Assembly (NCBI GenBank): GCA_036417435.1
Contig: CM070914.1
Location: 1,860,001 to 1,924,000 of the forward strand
Reading direction: 5' to 3'
DNA length: 64,000 nt
Origin: Inia geoffrensis
Taxonomy: Eukaryota; Chordata; Mammalia; Artiodactyla; Iniidae
The notes under the pieces are model-generated. The model was not told where the DNA came from. It made no database searches and saw nothing but the letters and a program-made list of their open reading frames with translations. The translations under genes were made by a program, and so were the position numbers. Shown one piece after another: positions 11,062 to 23,438 of this stretch; position 1 is the stretch's first letter; the number at the start of each line of letters is the position of its first letter.

Positions 11062-12434
11062 GTGCATCATGCGAACTGCCTCAACCAAGCAACGCACTTG
11101 GTATGTGTGGGGCCGTCTAACTCTTCAAAAGTCTGCAGTGCCACGGGAAGAGCAGGCCTGAAATTGCAGTCAGAACGCACGCTGACTCTCTCCTGGCGCC
11201 AGGGGGAGTTCAGGCAGGAGGCCGTACATGGAATGCGAAGCCCAGGGTTTCTCTGAGTGCAGCTCAGACTAGGGTAATGGGTAAAATTTCGACGGCCTGA
11301 GGGACGTGCCAGAACGGTGTTCCTGAACCTCTGTGAGTGCTGGGGTACTTAAGCTGCTCCAAAACAGAGTGCAGTGCGTTTCCCTACACTAAGCATACAC
11401 AGAGTGGCTCCAAAGGGCTACGGGACTGGATGTTGCTCAACAGACACAGGTGGGCCTGGGAGTACTTAGTGTACCTGGCAGTAACAGGATGCCCACATGA
11501 GCCTCCTAGGTGTCTGTAAAATCATACTGCCATTTAAGATATGCAGAGCAGAGGTCACATGCTCATGGAAAGTGCTGGACACCTCCATTCCTACACGCAA
11601 ATCAAAGCCTCCAGGCATGTGTTCATGCTGGGTGCGCATTAAGTGACGCAGCATGGTAAGATGCTGACTTTCTCCTGGAGAACAGTGACTTCACGTACGA
11701 GGTCTAAGTATTCAAGGCAGAGTGTTTTCTCATGGCAGCTCACCCTCAGGGCCATGACAAAGACTTCCTGGGGACTTCGGACTCACCAGATATGTGGTCC
11801 TGACGGTGCTCCAGGACTCTGGAAATGTAGCTCTCCTCCCGGGACATGCGGTGTGCAGCCCGTCACTCGACACGTACAGAGGCCCTCCGATGTACAGACC
11901 AGTGGGCCTCCATGTGGCTCAGCCTTCCCAAAGGGCTCTGGAGGTGCTCAGTGAACTTGAAGCAAAAATGATGCACAACCGAGGGCCCCAGGAGTCCTCA
12001 AAAGGGTCCTTCCTTTAAAATAAATCCCAACAGCGATGAAGAACTCATGGAGACAGTTGCATGCTTCCATTTTTATACGGCTACTCAGGGTCTAACGTGG
12101 AGACGTGTTCTCTCATTGTTTCACTTTAGTTCTAGAGACTGTCATGCTCACCACCACCGAGGCCATGGAAGCACCTTGTTTGGACAGAGCCAATTCATAT
12201 TTTTCCCCGAAGCATTCTTACAGGGTTGAGAGACCTGTCAACAGCAGAGAATGTCAGGTAGTTTCTAGGCAGCATGAATGGAGCCTTCAAATTGAGAAAA
12301 CAAGTCTAGTTCCAGCAGGCCCCGATTTCCACGGGCACACTCATCCTACGTCCCTCGGCTTTCTAACAAGTCCAAAGGGAGACAAGGTTACCCAGTGTTT
12401 CCTTCCCTGAATCAACTTGTCGAAGTAGGGTTTT
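11062..12434 (+). repeat. Monomer U9 (1373 bp), short type, near-copy of U1
   Basis: Shares the U1 set CACTAAGCATA, CGACACG, CTTGAAGC, GGCCCCAGG. Differs by GAGGCCGTAC. Confidence 0.97.
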
Positions 12435-13807
12435 GTGCATCATGCGAACTGCCTCAACCAAGCAACGCACTTGGTATGTGTGGGGCCGTCTAACTCTTCA
12501 AAAGTCTGCAGTGCCACGGGAAGAGCAGGCCTGAAATTGCAGTCAGAACGCACGCTGACTCTCTCCTGGCGCCAGGGGGAGTTCAGGCAGGAGGTCGAAC
12601 ATGGAATGCGAAGCCCAGGGTTTCTCTGAGTGCAGCTCAGACTAGGGTAATGGGTAAAATTTCGACGGCCTGAGGGACGTGCCAGAACGGTGTTCCTGAA
12701 CCTCTGTGAGTGCTGGGGTACTTAAGCTGCTCCAAAACAGAGTGCAGTGCGTTTCCCTACACTAAGCATACACAGAGTGGCTCCAAAGGGCTACGGGACT
12801 GGATGTTGCTCAACAGACACAGGTGGGCCTGGGAGTACTTAGTGTACCTGGCAGTAACAGGATGCCCACATGAGCCTCCTAGGGGTCTGTAAAATCATAC
12901 TGCCATTTAAGATATGCAGAGCAGAGGTCACATGCTCATGGAAAGTGCTGGACACCTCCATTCCTACACGCAAATCAAAGCCTCCAGGCATGTGTTCATG
13001 CTGGGTGCGCATTAAGTGACGCAGCATGGTAAGATGCTGACTTTCTCCTGGAGAACAGTGACTTCACGTACGAGGTCTAAGTATTCAAGGCAGAGTGTTT
13101 TCTCATGGCAGCTCACCCTCAGGGCCATGACAAAGACTTCCTGGGGACTTCGGACTCACCAGATATGTGGTCCTGACGGTGCTCCAGGACTCTGGAAATG
13201 TAGCTCTCCTCCCGGGACATGCGGTGTGCAGCCCGTCACTCGACACGTACAGAGGCCCTCCGATGTACAGACCAGTGGGCCTCCATGTGGCTCAGCCTTC
13301 CCAAAGGGCTCTGGAGGTGCTCAGTGAACTTGAAGCAAAAATGATGCACAACCGAGGGCCCCAGGAGTCCTCAAAAGGGTCCTTCCTTTAAAATAAATCC
13401 CAACAGCGATGAAGAACTCATGGAGACAGTTGCATGCTTCCATTTTTATACGGCTACTCAGGGTCTAACGTGGAGACGTGTTCTCTCATTGTTTCACTTT
13501 AGTTCTAGAGACTGTCATGCTCACCACCACCGAGGCCATGGAAGCACCTTGTTTGGACAGAGCCAATTCATATTTTTCCCCGAAGCATTCTTACAGGGTT
13601 GAGAGACCTGTCAACAGCAGAGAATGTCAGGTAGTTTCTAGGCAGCATGAATGGAGCCTTCAAATTGAGAAAACAAGTCTAGTTCCAGCAGGCCCCGATT
13701 TCCACGGGCACACTCATCCTACGTCCCTCGGCTTTCTAACAAGTCCAAAGGGAGACAAGGTTACCCAGTGTTTCCTTCCCTGAATCAACTTGTCGAAGTA
13801 GGGTTTT
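12435..13807 (+). repeat. Monomer U10 (1373 bp), duplicate of U1
   Basis: Differs from U1 at only two positions that I noticed: GTCGAAC at 12,598 and AGGGGTC at 12,884. Part of the long duplication at 12,383-bp offset. Confidence 0.97.
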
Positions 13808-15180
13808 GTGCATCATGCGAACTGCCTCAACCAAGCAACGCACTTGGTATGTGTGGGGCCGTCTAACTCTTCAAAAGTCTGCAGTGCCACGGGAAGAGCA
13901 GGCCTGAAATTGCAGTCAGAACGCACGCTGACTCTCTCCTGGCGCCAGGGGGAGTTCAGGCAGGAGGTCGTACATGGAATGCGAAGCCCAGGGTTTCTCT
14001 GAGTGCAGCTCAGACTAGGGTAATGGGTAAAATTTCGACGGCCTGAGGGACGTGCCAGAACGGTGTTCCTGAACCTCTGTGAGTGCTGGGGTACTTAAGC
14101 TGCTCCAAAACAGAGTGCAGTGCGTTTCCCTACACTCAGCATACACAGAGTGGCTCCAAAGGGCTACGGGACTGGATGTTGCTCAACAGACACAGGTGGG
14201 CCTGGGAGTACTTAGTGTACCTGGCAGTAACAGGATGCCCACATGAGCCTCCTAGGTGTCTGTAAAATCATACTGCCATTTAAGATATGCAGAGCAGAGG
14301 TCACATGCTCATGGAAAGTGCTGGACACCTCCATTCCTACACGCAAATCAAAGCCTCCAGGCATGTGTTCATGCTGGGTGCGCATTAAGTGACGCAGCAT
14401 GGTAAGATGCTGACTTTCTCCTGGAGAACAGTGACTTCACGTACGAGGTCTAAGTATTCAAGGCAGAGTGTTTTCTCATGGCAGCTCACCCTCAGGGCCA
14501 TGACAAAGACTTCCTGGGGACTTCGGACTCACCAGATATGTGGTCCTGACGGTGCTCCAGGACTCTGGAAATGTAGCTCTCCTCCCGGGACATGCGGTGT
14601 GCAGCCCGTCACTCGACACGTACAGAGGCCCTCCGATGTACAGACCAGTGGGCCTCCATGTGGCTCAGCCTTCCCAAAGGGCTCTGGAGGTGCTCAGTGA
14701 ACTTGGAGCAAAAATGATGCACAACCGAGGGCCCTAGGAGTCCTCAAAAGGGTCCTTCCTTTAAAATAAATCCCAACAGCGATGAAGAACTCATGGAGAC
14801 AGTTGCATGCTTCCATTTTTATACGGCTACTCAGGGTCTAACGTGGAGACGTGTTCTCTCATTGTTTCACTTTAGTTCTAGAGACTGTCATGCTCACCAC
14901 CACCGAGGCCATGGAAGCACCTTGTTTGGACAGAGCCAATTCATATTTTTCCCCGAAGTATTCTTACAGGGTTGAGAGACCTGTCAACAGCAGAGAATGT
15001 CAGGTAGTTTCTAGGCAGCATGAATGGAGCCTTCAAATTGAGAAAACAAGTCTAGTTCCAGCAGGCCCCGATTTCCACGGGCACACTCATCCTACGTCCC
15101 TCGGCTTTCTAACAAGTCCAAAGGGAGACAAGGTTACCCAGTGTTTCCTTCCCTGAATCAACTTGTCGAAGTAGGGTTTT
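13808..15180 (+). repeat. Monomer U11 (1373 bp), duplicate of U2
   Basis: Carries the U2-specific CGAAGTATTC. The single difference noticed from U2 is C at 15,016, where U2 has G. Confidence 0.97.
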
Positions 15181-16553
15181 GTGCATCATACGAACTGCCT
15201 CAACCAAGCAACGCACTTGGTATGTGTGGGGCCGTCTGACTCTTCAAAAGTCTGCAGTGCCACGGGAAGAGCAGGCCTGAAATTGCAGTCAGAACGCACG
15301 CTGACTCTCTCCTGGCGCCAGGGGGAGTTCAGGCAGGAGGCCGTACATGGAATGCGAAGCCCAGGGTTTCTCTGAGTGCAGCTCAGACTAGGGTAATGGG
15401 TAAAATTTCGACGGCCTGAGGGACGTGCCAGAACGGTGTTCCTGAACATCTGTGAGTGCTGGGGTACTTAAGCTGCTCCAAAACAGAGTGCAGTGCGTTT
15501 CCCTACACTCAGCATACACAGAGTGGCTCCAAAGGGCTACGGGACTGGATGTTGCTCAACAGACACAGGTGGGCCTGGGAGTACTTATTGTACCTGGCAG
15601 TAACAGGATGCCCACATGAGCCTCCTAGGTGTCTGTAAAATCATACTGCCATTTAAGATATGCAGAGCAGAGGTCACATGCTCATGGAAAGTGCTGGACA
15701 CCTCCATTCCTACACGCAAATCAAAGCCTCCAGGCATGAGTTCATGCTGGGTGCGCATTAAGTGACGCAGCATGGTAAGATGCTGACTTTCTCCTGGAGC
15801 ACAGTGACTTCACGTACGAGGTCTAAGTATTCAAGGCAGAGTGTTTTCTCATGGCAGCTCACCCTCAGGGCCATGACAAAGACTTCCTGGGGACTTCGGA
15901 CTCACCAGAAATGTGGTCCTGACGGTGTTCCAGGACTCTGGAAATGTAGCTCTCCTCCCGGGACATGCGGTGTGCAGCCCGTCACTCGGCACGTACACAG
16001 GCCCTCCGATGTACAGACCAGTGGGCCTCCATGTGGCTCAGCCTTCCCACAGGGCTCTGCAGGTACTCAGTGAACTTGGAGGAAAAATGATGCACAACCG
16101 AGGGCCCTAGGAGTCCTCAAAAGGGTCCTTCCTTTAAAATAAATCCCAACAGCGATGAAGAACTCATGGAGACAGTTGCATGCCTCCCTTTTTACAAGGC
16201 TACTCAGGGTCTAACGTGGAGACGTGTTCTCTCATTGTTTCACTTTAGTTCTAGAGACTGTCATGCTCAGCACCACCGAGGCCATGGAAGCACCTTGTTT
16301 GGACAGAGCCAATTCATATTTTTCCCCGAAGCATTCTTACAGGGTTGAGAGGCCTGTCAACAACAGAGAATGTCAGGTAGTTTCTAGGCAGCATGAATGG
16401 AGCCTTCAAATTGAGAAGACAAGTCTAGTTCCAGCAAGCCCCGATTTCCACGGGCACTCTCATCCTACGTCCCTCGGCTTTCTAACAAGTCCAAAGGGAG
16501 ACAAGGTTACCCAGTGTTTCCTTCCCTGAATCAACTTGTCGAAGTAGGGTTTT
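15181..16553 (+). repeat. Monomer U12 (1373 bp), mosaic of U3, U5 and U6
   Basis: The head to about 16,087 is U3 (CATCATACG, GAACATCTG, CATGAGTTC). The middle is U5-like (TTTTTACAAGG, GCTCAGCACC). The tail from about 16,340 is U6-like (CAACAACAGAG, GAGAAGACAAG, GGGCACTCTC). Confidence 0.96.
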
Positions 16554-17931
16554 GTGCATCATGCGAACTGCCTCAACCAAGCAACGCACTTGGTATGTGT
16601 GGGGCCGTCTGACTCTTCAAAAGTCTGCAGTGCCACGGGAAGAGCAGGCCTGAAATTGCAGTCAGAACGCACGCTGACTCTCTCCTGGCGCCAGGGTGAG
16701 TTCAGGCAGGAGGTCGTACATGGAATGCGAAGCCCATGGTTTCTCTGAGTGCAGCTCAGACTAGGGTAATGGGTAAAATTTCGACGGCCTGAGGGACGTG
16801 CCAGAACGGTGTTCCTCAACCTCTGTGAGTGCTGGGGTACTTAAGCTGCTCCAAAACAGAGTGCAGTGCGTTTCCCTACACTCAGCATACACAGAGTGGC
16901 TCCAAAGGGCTACGGGACTGGATGTCGCTCAACAGACACAGGTGGGCCTGGGAGTACTTAGTGTACCTGGCAGTAACAGGATGCCCACATGAGCCTCCTA
17001 GGTGTCTGTAAAATCATACTGCCATTTAAGATATGCAGAGCAGAGGTCACATGCTCATGGAAAGTGCTGGACACCTCCGTTCCTACAAGCAAATCAAAGC
17101 CTAACCTCCAGGCATGTGTTTATGCTGGGTGCGCATTAAGTGACGCAGCATGGTAAGATGCTGACTTTCTCCTGGAGCACAGTGACTTCACGTACGAGGT
17201 TTAAGTATTCAAGGCAGAGTGTTTTCTCATGGCAGCTCACCCTCAGGGCCATGACAAAGACTTCCTGGGGACTTCGGACTCACCAGAAACGTGGTCCTGA
17301 CGGTGTTCCAGGACTCTGGAAATGTAGCTCTCCTCCCTGGACATGCGGTGTGCAGCCCGTCACTCGGCACGTACAGAGGCCCTCCGATGTACAGACCAGT
17401 GGGCCTCCATGTAGCTCAGCCTTCCCGCAGGGCTCTGGAGGAACTCAGTGAACTTGGAGCAAAAATGATGCACAACCGAGGGCCCTAGGAGTCCTCAAAA
17501 GGGTACTTCCTTTAAAATAAATCCCAACAGCGATGAAGAACTCATGGAGACAGTTGCATGCCTCCCTTTTTACACGGCTACGCAGGGTCTAACGTGGAGA
17601 CGTGTTCCCTCATTGTTTCACTTTAGTTCTAGAGACTGTCATGCTCACCACCACCGAGGCCATGGAAGCAACTTGTATGGACAGAGACAATTCATATTTT
17701 TCCCCGAAGCATTCTTACAGGGTTGAGAGGCCTGTCAACAACAGAGAATGTCAGGTAGTTTCTAGGCAGCATGAATGGAGCCTTCAAATTGAGAACACAA
17801 GTCTAGTTCCAGCAAGCCCCGATTTCCACGGGCACACTCATCCTACGTCCCTCGGCTTTCTAACAAGTCCAAAGGGAGACAAGGTTACCCAGTGTTTCCT
17901 TCCCTGAATCAACTTGTCGAAGTAGGGTTTT
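16554..17931 (+). repeat. Monomer U13 (1378 bp), TAACC only
   Basis: The head matches U7 (AGCCCATGG); the rest is U6-like (CATGTGTTTATG, ACTTGTATGG). TAACC is present but TTC absent (GAGGTTTAAGTATTC), a recombinant indel class. Confidence 0.96.
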
Positions 17932-19312
17932 GTGCATCATGCGAACTGCCTCAACCAAGCAACGCACTTGGTATGTGTGGGGCCGTCTGACTCTTCAAAA
18001 GTCTGCAGTGCCACGGGAAGAGCAGGCCTGAAATTGCAGTCAGAACGCACGCTGACTCTCTCCTGGCGCCAGGGTGAGTTCAGGCAGGAGGTCGTACATG
18101 GAATGCGAAGCCCAGGGTTTCTCTGAGTGCAGCTCAGACTAGGGTAATGGGTAAAATTTCGACGGCCTGAGGGACGTGCCAGAACGGTGTTCCTCAACCT
18201 CTGTGAGTGCTGGGGTACTTAAGCTGCTCCAAAACAGAGTGCAGTGCGTTTCCCTACACTCAGCATACACAGAGTGGCTCCAAAGGGCTACGGGACTGGA
18301 TGTCGCTCAACAGACACAGGTGGGCCTGGGAGTACTTAGTGTACCTGGCAGTAACAGGATGCCCACATGAGCCTCCTAGGTGTCTGTAAAATCATACTGC
18401 CATTTAAGATATGCAGAGCAGAGGTCACATGCTCATGGAAAGTGCTGGACACCTCCGTTCCTACAAGCAAATCAAAGCCTAACCTCCAGGCATGTGTTTA
18501 TGCTGGGTGCGCATTAAGTGACGCAGCATGGTAAGATGCTGACTTTCTCCTGGAGCACAGTGACTTCACGTACGAGGTCTTCTAAGTGTTCAAGGCAGAG
18601 TGTGTTCTCATGGCAGCTCACCCTCAGGGCCATGACAAAGACTTCCTGGGGACTTCGGACTCACCAGAAACGTGGTCCTGACGGTGTTCCAGGACTCTGG
18701 AAATGTAGCTCTCCTCCCTGGACATGCGGTGTGCAGCCCGTCACTCGGCACGTACAGAGGCCCTCCGATGTACAGACCAGTGGGCCTCCATGTAGCTCAG
18801 CCTTCCCACAGGGCTCTGGAGGAACTCAGTGAACTTGGAGCAAAAATGATGCACAACCGAGGGCCCTAGGAGTCCTCAAAAGGGTACTTCCTTTAAAATA
18901 AATCCCAACAGCGATGAAGAACTCATGGAGACAGTTGCATGCCTCCCTTTTTACACGGCTACGCAGGGTCTAACGTGGAGACGTGTTCCCTCATTGTTTC
19001 ACTTTAGTTCTAGAGACTGTCATGCTCACCACCACCGAGGCCATGGAAGCAACTTGTATGGACAGAGACAATTCATATTTTTCCCCGAAGCATTCTTACA
19101 GGGTTGAGAGGCCTGTCAACAACAGAGAATGTCAGGTAGTTTCTAGGCAGCATGAATGGAGCCTTCAAATTGAGAAGACAAGTCTAGTTCTATCAGGCCC
19201 CGATTTCCACGGGCACACTCATCCTACGTCCCTCGGGTTTCTAACAAGTCCAAAGGGAGACAAGGTTACCCAGTGTTTCCTTCCCTGAATCAACTTGTCG
19301 AAGTAGGGTTTT
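17932..19312 (+). repeat. Monomer U14 (1381 bp), long type, U6-like
   Basis: TAACC and TTC present. Shares GAGTGTGTTCTC and ACTTGTATGG with U6, and CAGAAACGTGG with U13. Confidence 0.97.
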
Positions 19313-20685
19313 GTGCATCATGCGAACTGCCTCAACCAAGCAACGCACTTGGTATGTGTGGGGCCGTCTGACTCTTCAAAAGTCTGCAGTTCCACGCGAA
19401 GAGCAGGCCTGAAATTGCAGTCAGAACGCACGCTGACTCTCTCCTGGCGCCAGAGTGAGTTCAGGCAGGAGGTCGTACATGCAATGCGAAGCCCAGGGTT
19501 TCTCTGAGTGCAGCTCAGACTAGGGTAATGGGTAAAATTTCGACGGCCTGAGGGACGTGCCAGAACGGTGTTCCTGAACCTCTGTGAGTGCTGGGGTACT
19601 TAAGCTGCTCCAAAACAGAGTGCAGTGCGTTTCCCTACACTCAGCATACACAGAGTGGCTCCAAAGTGCTACGGGACTGGATGTCGCTCAACAGACACAG
19701 GTGGGCCTGGGAGTACTTAGTGTACCTGGCAGTAACAGGATGCCCACATGAGCCTCCTAGGTGTCTGTAAAATCATACTGCCATTTAAGATATGCAGAGC
19801 AGAGGTCACATGCTCATGGAAAGTGCAGGACACCTCCATTCCTACACGCAAATCAAAGCCTCCAGGCATGTGTTCATGCTGGGTGCGCATTAAGTGACAC
19901 AGCATGGTAAGATGCTGACTTTCTCCTGGAGCACAGTGACTTCACGTACGAGGTTTAAGTATTCAAGGCAGAGTGTTTTCTCATGGCAGCTCACCCTCAG
20001 GGCCATGACAAAGACTTCATGGGGACTTCGGACTCACCAGAAATGTGGTCCTGACGGTGTTCCAGGACTCTGGAAATGTAGCTCTCCTCCCGGGACATGC
20101 GGTGTGCAGCCCGTCGCTCGGCACGTACAGAGGCCCTCCGATGTACAGACCAGTGGGCCTCCATGTAGCTCAGCCTTCCCGCAGGGCTCTGGAGGTACTC
20201 AGTGAACTTGGAGCAAAAATGATGCACAACCGAGGGCACTAGGAGTCCTCAAAAGGGTCCTTCCTTTAAAATAAATCCGAACAGCGATGAAGAACTCATG
20301 GAGACAGTTGCATGCCTCCCTTTTTACACGGCTACAAAGGGTCTAACGTGGAGACGTGTTCTCTCATTGTTTTACTTTAGTTCTAGAGACTGTCATGCTC
20401 ACCACCACCGAGGCCATGGAAGCACCTTGTTTGGACACAGCCAATTCATATTTTTCCCCGAATCATTCTTACAGGGTTGAGAGACCTGTCAACAGCAGAT
20501 AATGTCAGGTAGTTTCTAGGCAGCATGAATGGAGCCTTCAAATTGAGAAAACAAGTCTAGTTCCAGCAGGCCCCGATTTCCACGGGCACACTCATCCTTC
20601 GTCCCTCGGGTTTCTAACAAGTCCAAAGGGAGACAAGGTTACCCAGTGTTTCCTTCCCTGAATCAACTTGTCGAAGTAGAGTTTT
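19313..20685 (+). repeat. Monomer U15 (1373 bp), short, strongly diverged
   Basis: Lacks TAACC and TTC. Has many changes seen in few or no other units: GTTCCACGCG, CAGAGTGAG, CATGCAATGC, GACACAGCATGG, CTTCATGGGG, CGTCGCTCGG, GGGCACTAGG, AATCCGAAC, CTACAAAGGG, TTGTTTTACT, CAGATAATG, CATCCTTCG. Confidence 0.97.
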
Positions 20686-22061
20686 GTGCATCATGCGAAC
20701 TGCCTCAACCAAGCAACGCACTTGGTATGTGTAGAGTCGTCTGACTCTTCAAAAGTCTGCAGTGCCACGGGAAGAGCAGGCCTGAAATTGCAGTCAGAAC
20801 GCACGCTGACTCTCTCCTGGCGCCACGGTGAGTTCAGGCAGGAAGTCGTACATGGAATTCGAAGCCCAGGGTTTCTCTGAGTGCAGCTCAGACTAGGGTA
20901 ATGGGTAAAATTTCGACGGCCTGAGGGACGTGCCAGAACGGTGTTCCTGAACCTCTGTGAGTGCTGGGGTACTTAAGCTGCTCCAAAACAGAGTGCAGTG
21001 CGTTTCCCTACACTCAGCATACACAGAGTGGCTCGAAAGGTCTACGGGACTGGATGTTGCTCAACAGACACAGGTGGGCCTGGGAGTACTTAGTGTACTT
21101 GGCAGTAACAGGATGCCCACATGAGCCACTTAGGTGTCTGTAAAATCATACTGCCATTTAAGATATGCAGAGCAGAGGTCCCATGCTCATGGAAAGTGCT
21201 GGAAACCTCCATTCCTACACGCAAATCAAAGCCTCCAGGCATGAGTTCATGCTGGGTGCGCATTAAGAGACGCAGCATGGTAAGATGCTGACTTTCTCCT
21301 GGAGCACAGTGACTTCACGTACGAGGTCTTCTAAGTATTCAAGGCAGAGTGTTTTCTCACGGCAGCTCACCCTCAGGGCCATGACAAAGACTTCCTGGGG
21401 ACTTCGGACTCACCAGAAATGTGGTCCTGATGGTGCTCCAGGACTCTGGAAATGTAGCTCTCCTCCCGGCACATGCGGTGTGCAGCCCGTCACTCGGCAC
21501 GTACAGAGGCCCTCCGATGTACAGACCAGTGGGCCTCCATGTGGCTCAGCCTTCCCAAAGGGCTCTGGAGGTGCTCAGTGAACTTGGAGCAAGAATGATG
21601 CACAACCGAGGGCCCTAGGATTGCTGAAAAGAGTCCTTCCTTTAAAATAAATCCCAACAGCGATGAAGAACTCATGGAGACAGTTGCATGCCTCCCTTTT
21701 TACACGGCTACTCAGGGTCTAACGTGGAGACGTGTTCTCTCATTGTTTCACTTTAGTTCTAGGGACTGTCATGCTCACCACCACCGAGGCCATGGAAGCA
21801 CCTTGTTTGGACAGAGCCAATTCATATTTTTCCCCGAAGCATTCTTACAGGGTTGAGAGACCTGTCAACAGCAGAGAATGTCAGGTAGTTTCTAGGCAGC
21901 ATGAATGGAGCCTTCAAATTGAGAAAACAAGTCTAGTTCCAGCAGGCCCCGATTTCCACGGGCACACTCATCCTACGTCCCTCGGCTTTCTAACAAGTCT
22001 AAAGGGAGACAAGGTTACCCAGTGTTTCCTTCCCTGAATCAACTTGTCGAAGTAGGGTTTT
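20686..22061 (+). repeat. Monomer U16 (1376 bp), TTC only, strongly diverged
   Basis: TAACC absent, TTC present. Private changes include GTGTAGAGTCG, an EcoRI site (GAATTC) near 20,856, CTCGAAAGGTC, GAGCCACTTAGG, GGTCCCATGC, TAAGAGACG, TCTCACGGC and AGGATTGCTG. Confidence 0.97.
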
Positions 22062-23438
22062 GTGCATCATGCGAACTGCCTCAACCAAGCAACGCACTTG
22101 GTATGTGTGGAGCCGTGTGACTCTTCAAAAGTCTGCAGTGCCACGGGAAGAGCAGGCCTGAAATTGCAGTCAGAACGCACGCTGACTCTCTCCTGGCGCC
22201 AGAGGGAGATCAGGCAGGAGGTCGTACATGGAATGCGAAGCCCAGGGTTTCTCTGAGTGCAGCTCAGACTAGGGTAATGGGTAAAATTTCGACGGCCTGA
22301 GGTACGTGGCAGAACGGTGTTCCTGAACCTCTGTGAGTGCTGGGGTACTTAAGCTGCTCCAAAACAGAGTGCAGTGCGTTTCCCTACACTCAGCATACAC
22401 AGAGTGGCTCCAAAGGGCTACGGGACTGGATGTTGCTCAACAGACACAGGTGGGCCTGGGAGTACTTAGTGTACCTGGCAGTAACAGGATGCCCACATAA
22501 GCCTCCTAGGTGTCTGTAAAATCATACTGCCATTTAAGATATGCAGAGCAGAGGTCACATGCTCATGGAAAGTGCTGGACACCTCCGTTCCTACAAACAA
22601 ATCAAAGCCTAACCTCCAGGCATGTGTTCATGCTGGGTGCGCATTAAGTGACGAAGCATGGTAAGATGCTGACTTTCTCCTGGAGCACAGTGACTTCACG
22701 TACGAGGTCTAAATATTCAAGGCAGAGTGTTTTCTCATGGCAGCTCACCCTCAGGGCCATGACAAAGACTTCCTGGGGACTTCGGACTCACCAGAAATGT
22801 GGTCCTGACAGTGCTCCAGGACTCTGGAAATGTAGCTCTCCTCCCGGGACATGCGGTGTGCAGCCCGTCACTCGGCACGTACACAGGCCCTCCGATGTAC
22901 AGACCAGTGGGCCTCCATGTGGCTCAGCCTTCCCACAGGGCTCTGCAGGTACTCAGTGAACTTGGAGGAAAAAGGATGCACAACCGAGGGCCCAGGAGTC
23001 CTCCAAAGGGTCCTTCCTTTAAAATAAATCCCAACAGCGATGAAGAACTCATGGAGACAGTTGCATGCTTCCATTTTTATACGGCTACTCAGGGTCTAAC
23101 GTGGAGACGTGTTCTCTCATTGTTTCACTTTAGTTCTAGAGACTGTCATGCTCACCACCACCGAGGCCATGGAAGCACCTTGTTTGGACAGAGCCAATTC
23201 ATATATTTCCCCGAAGCATTCTTACAGGGTTGAGAGACCTGTCAACAGCAGAGAATGTCAGGTAGTTTCTAGGCAGCATGAATGGAGCCTTCAAATTGAG
23301 AAAACAAGTCTAGTTCCAGCAGGCCCCGATTTCCACGGGCACACTCATCCTACGTCCCTCGGGTTTCTAACAAGTCCAAAGGGAGACAAGGTTACCCAGT
23401 GTTTCCTTCCCTGAATCAACTTGTCGAAGTAGGGTTTT
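22062..23438 (+). repeat. Monomer U17 (1377 bp), TAACC only with T deletion
   Basis: B-type head (GGAGCCGTGTGAC, CACATAAGCC). TAACC present, TTC absent (GGTCTAAATATTC), GGGCCCAGG. Private AGAGGGAGATC and CATATATTTCC. Confidence 0.97.

Larger units (their letters stand above)
12384..16087 (+). repeat. Long near-identical duplication, copy 2 (end U9 to mid U12)
   Basis: Partner of 1-3704. At 16,088 the sequence leaves the U3 pattern and follows U5-like and then U6-like sequence. Confidence 0.9.
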
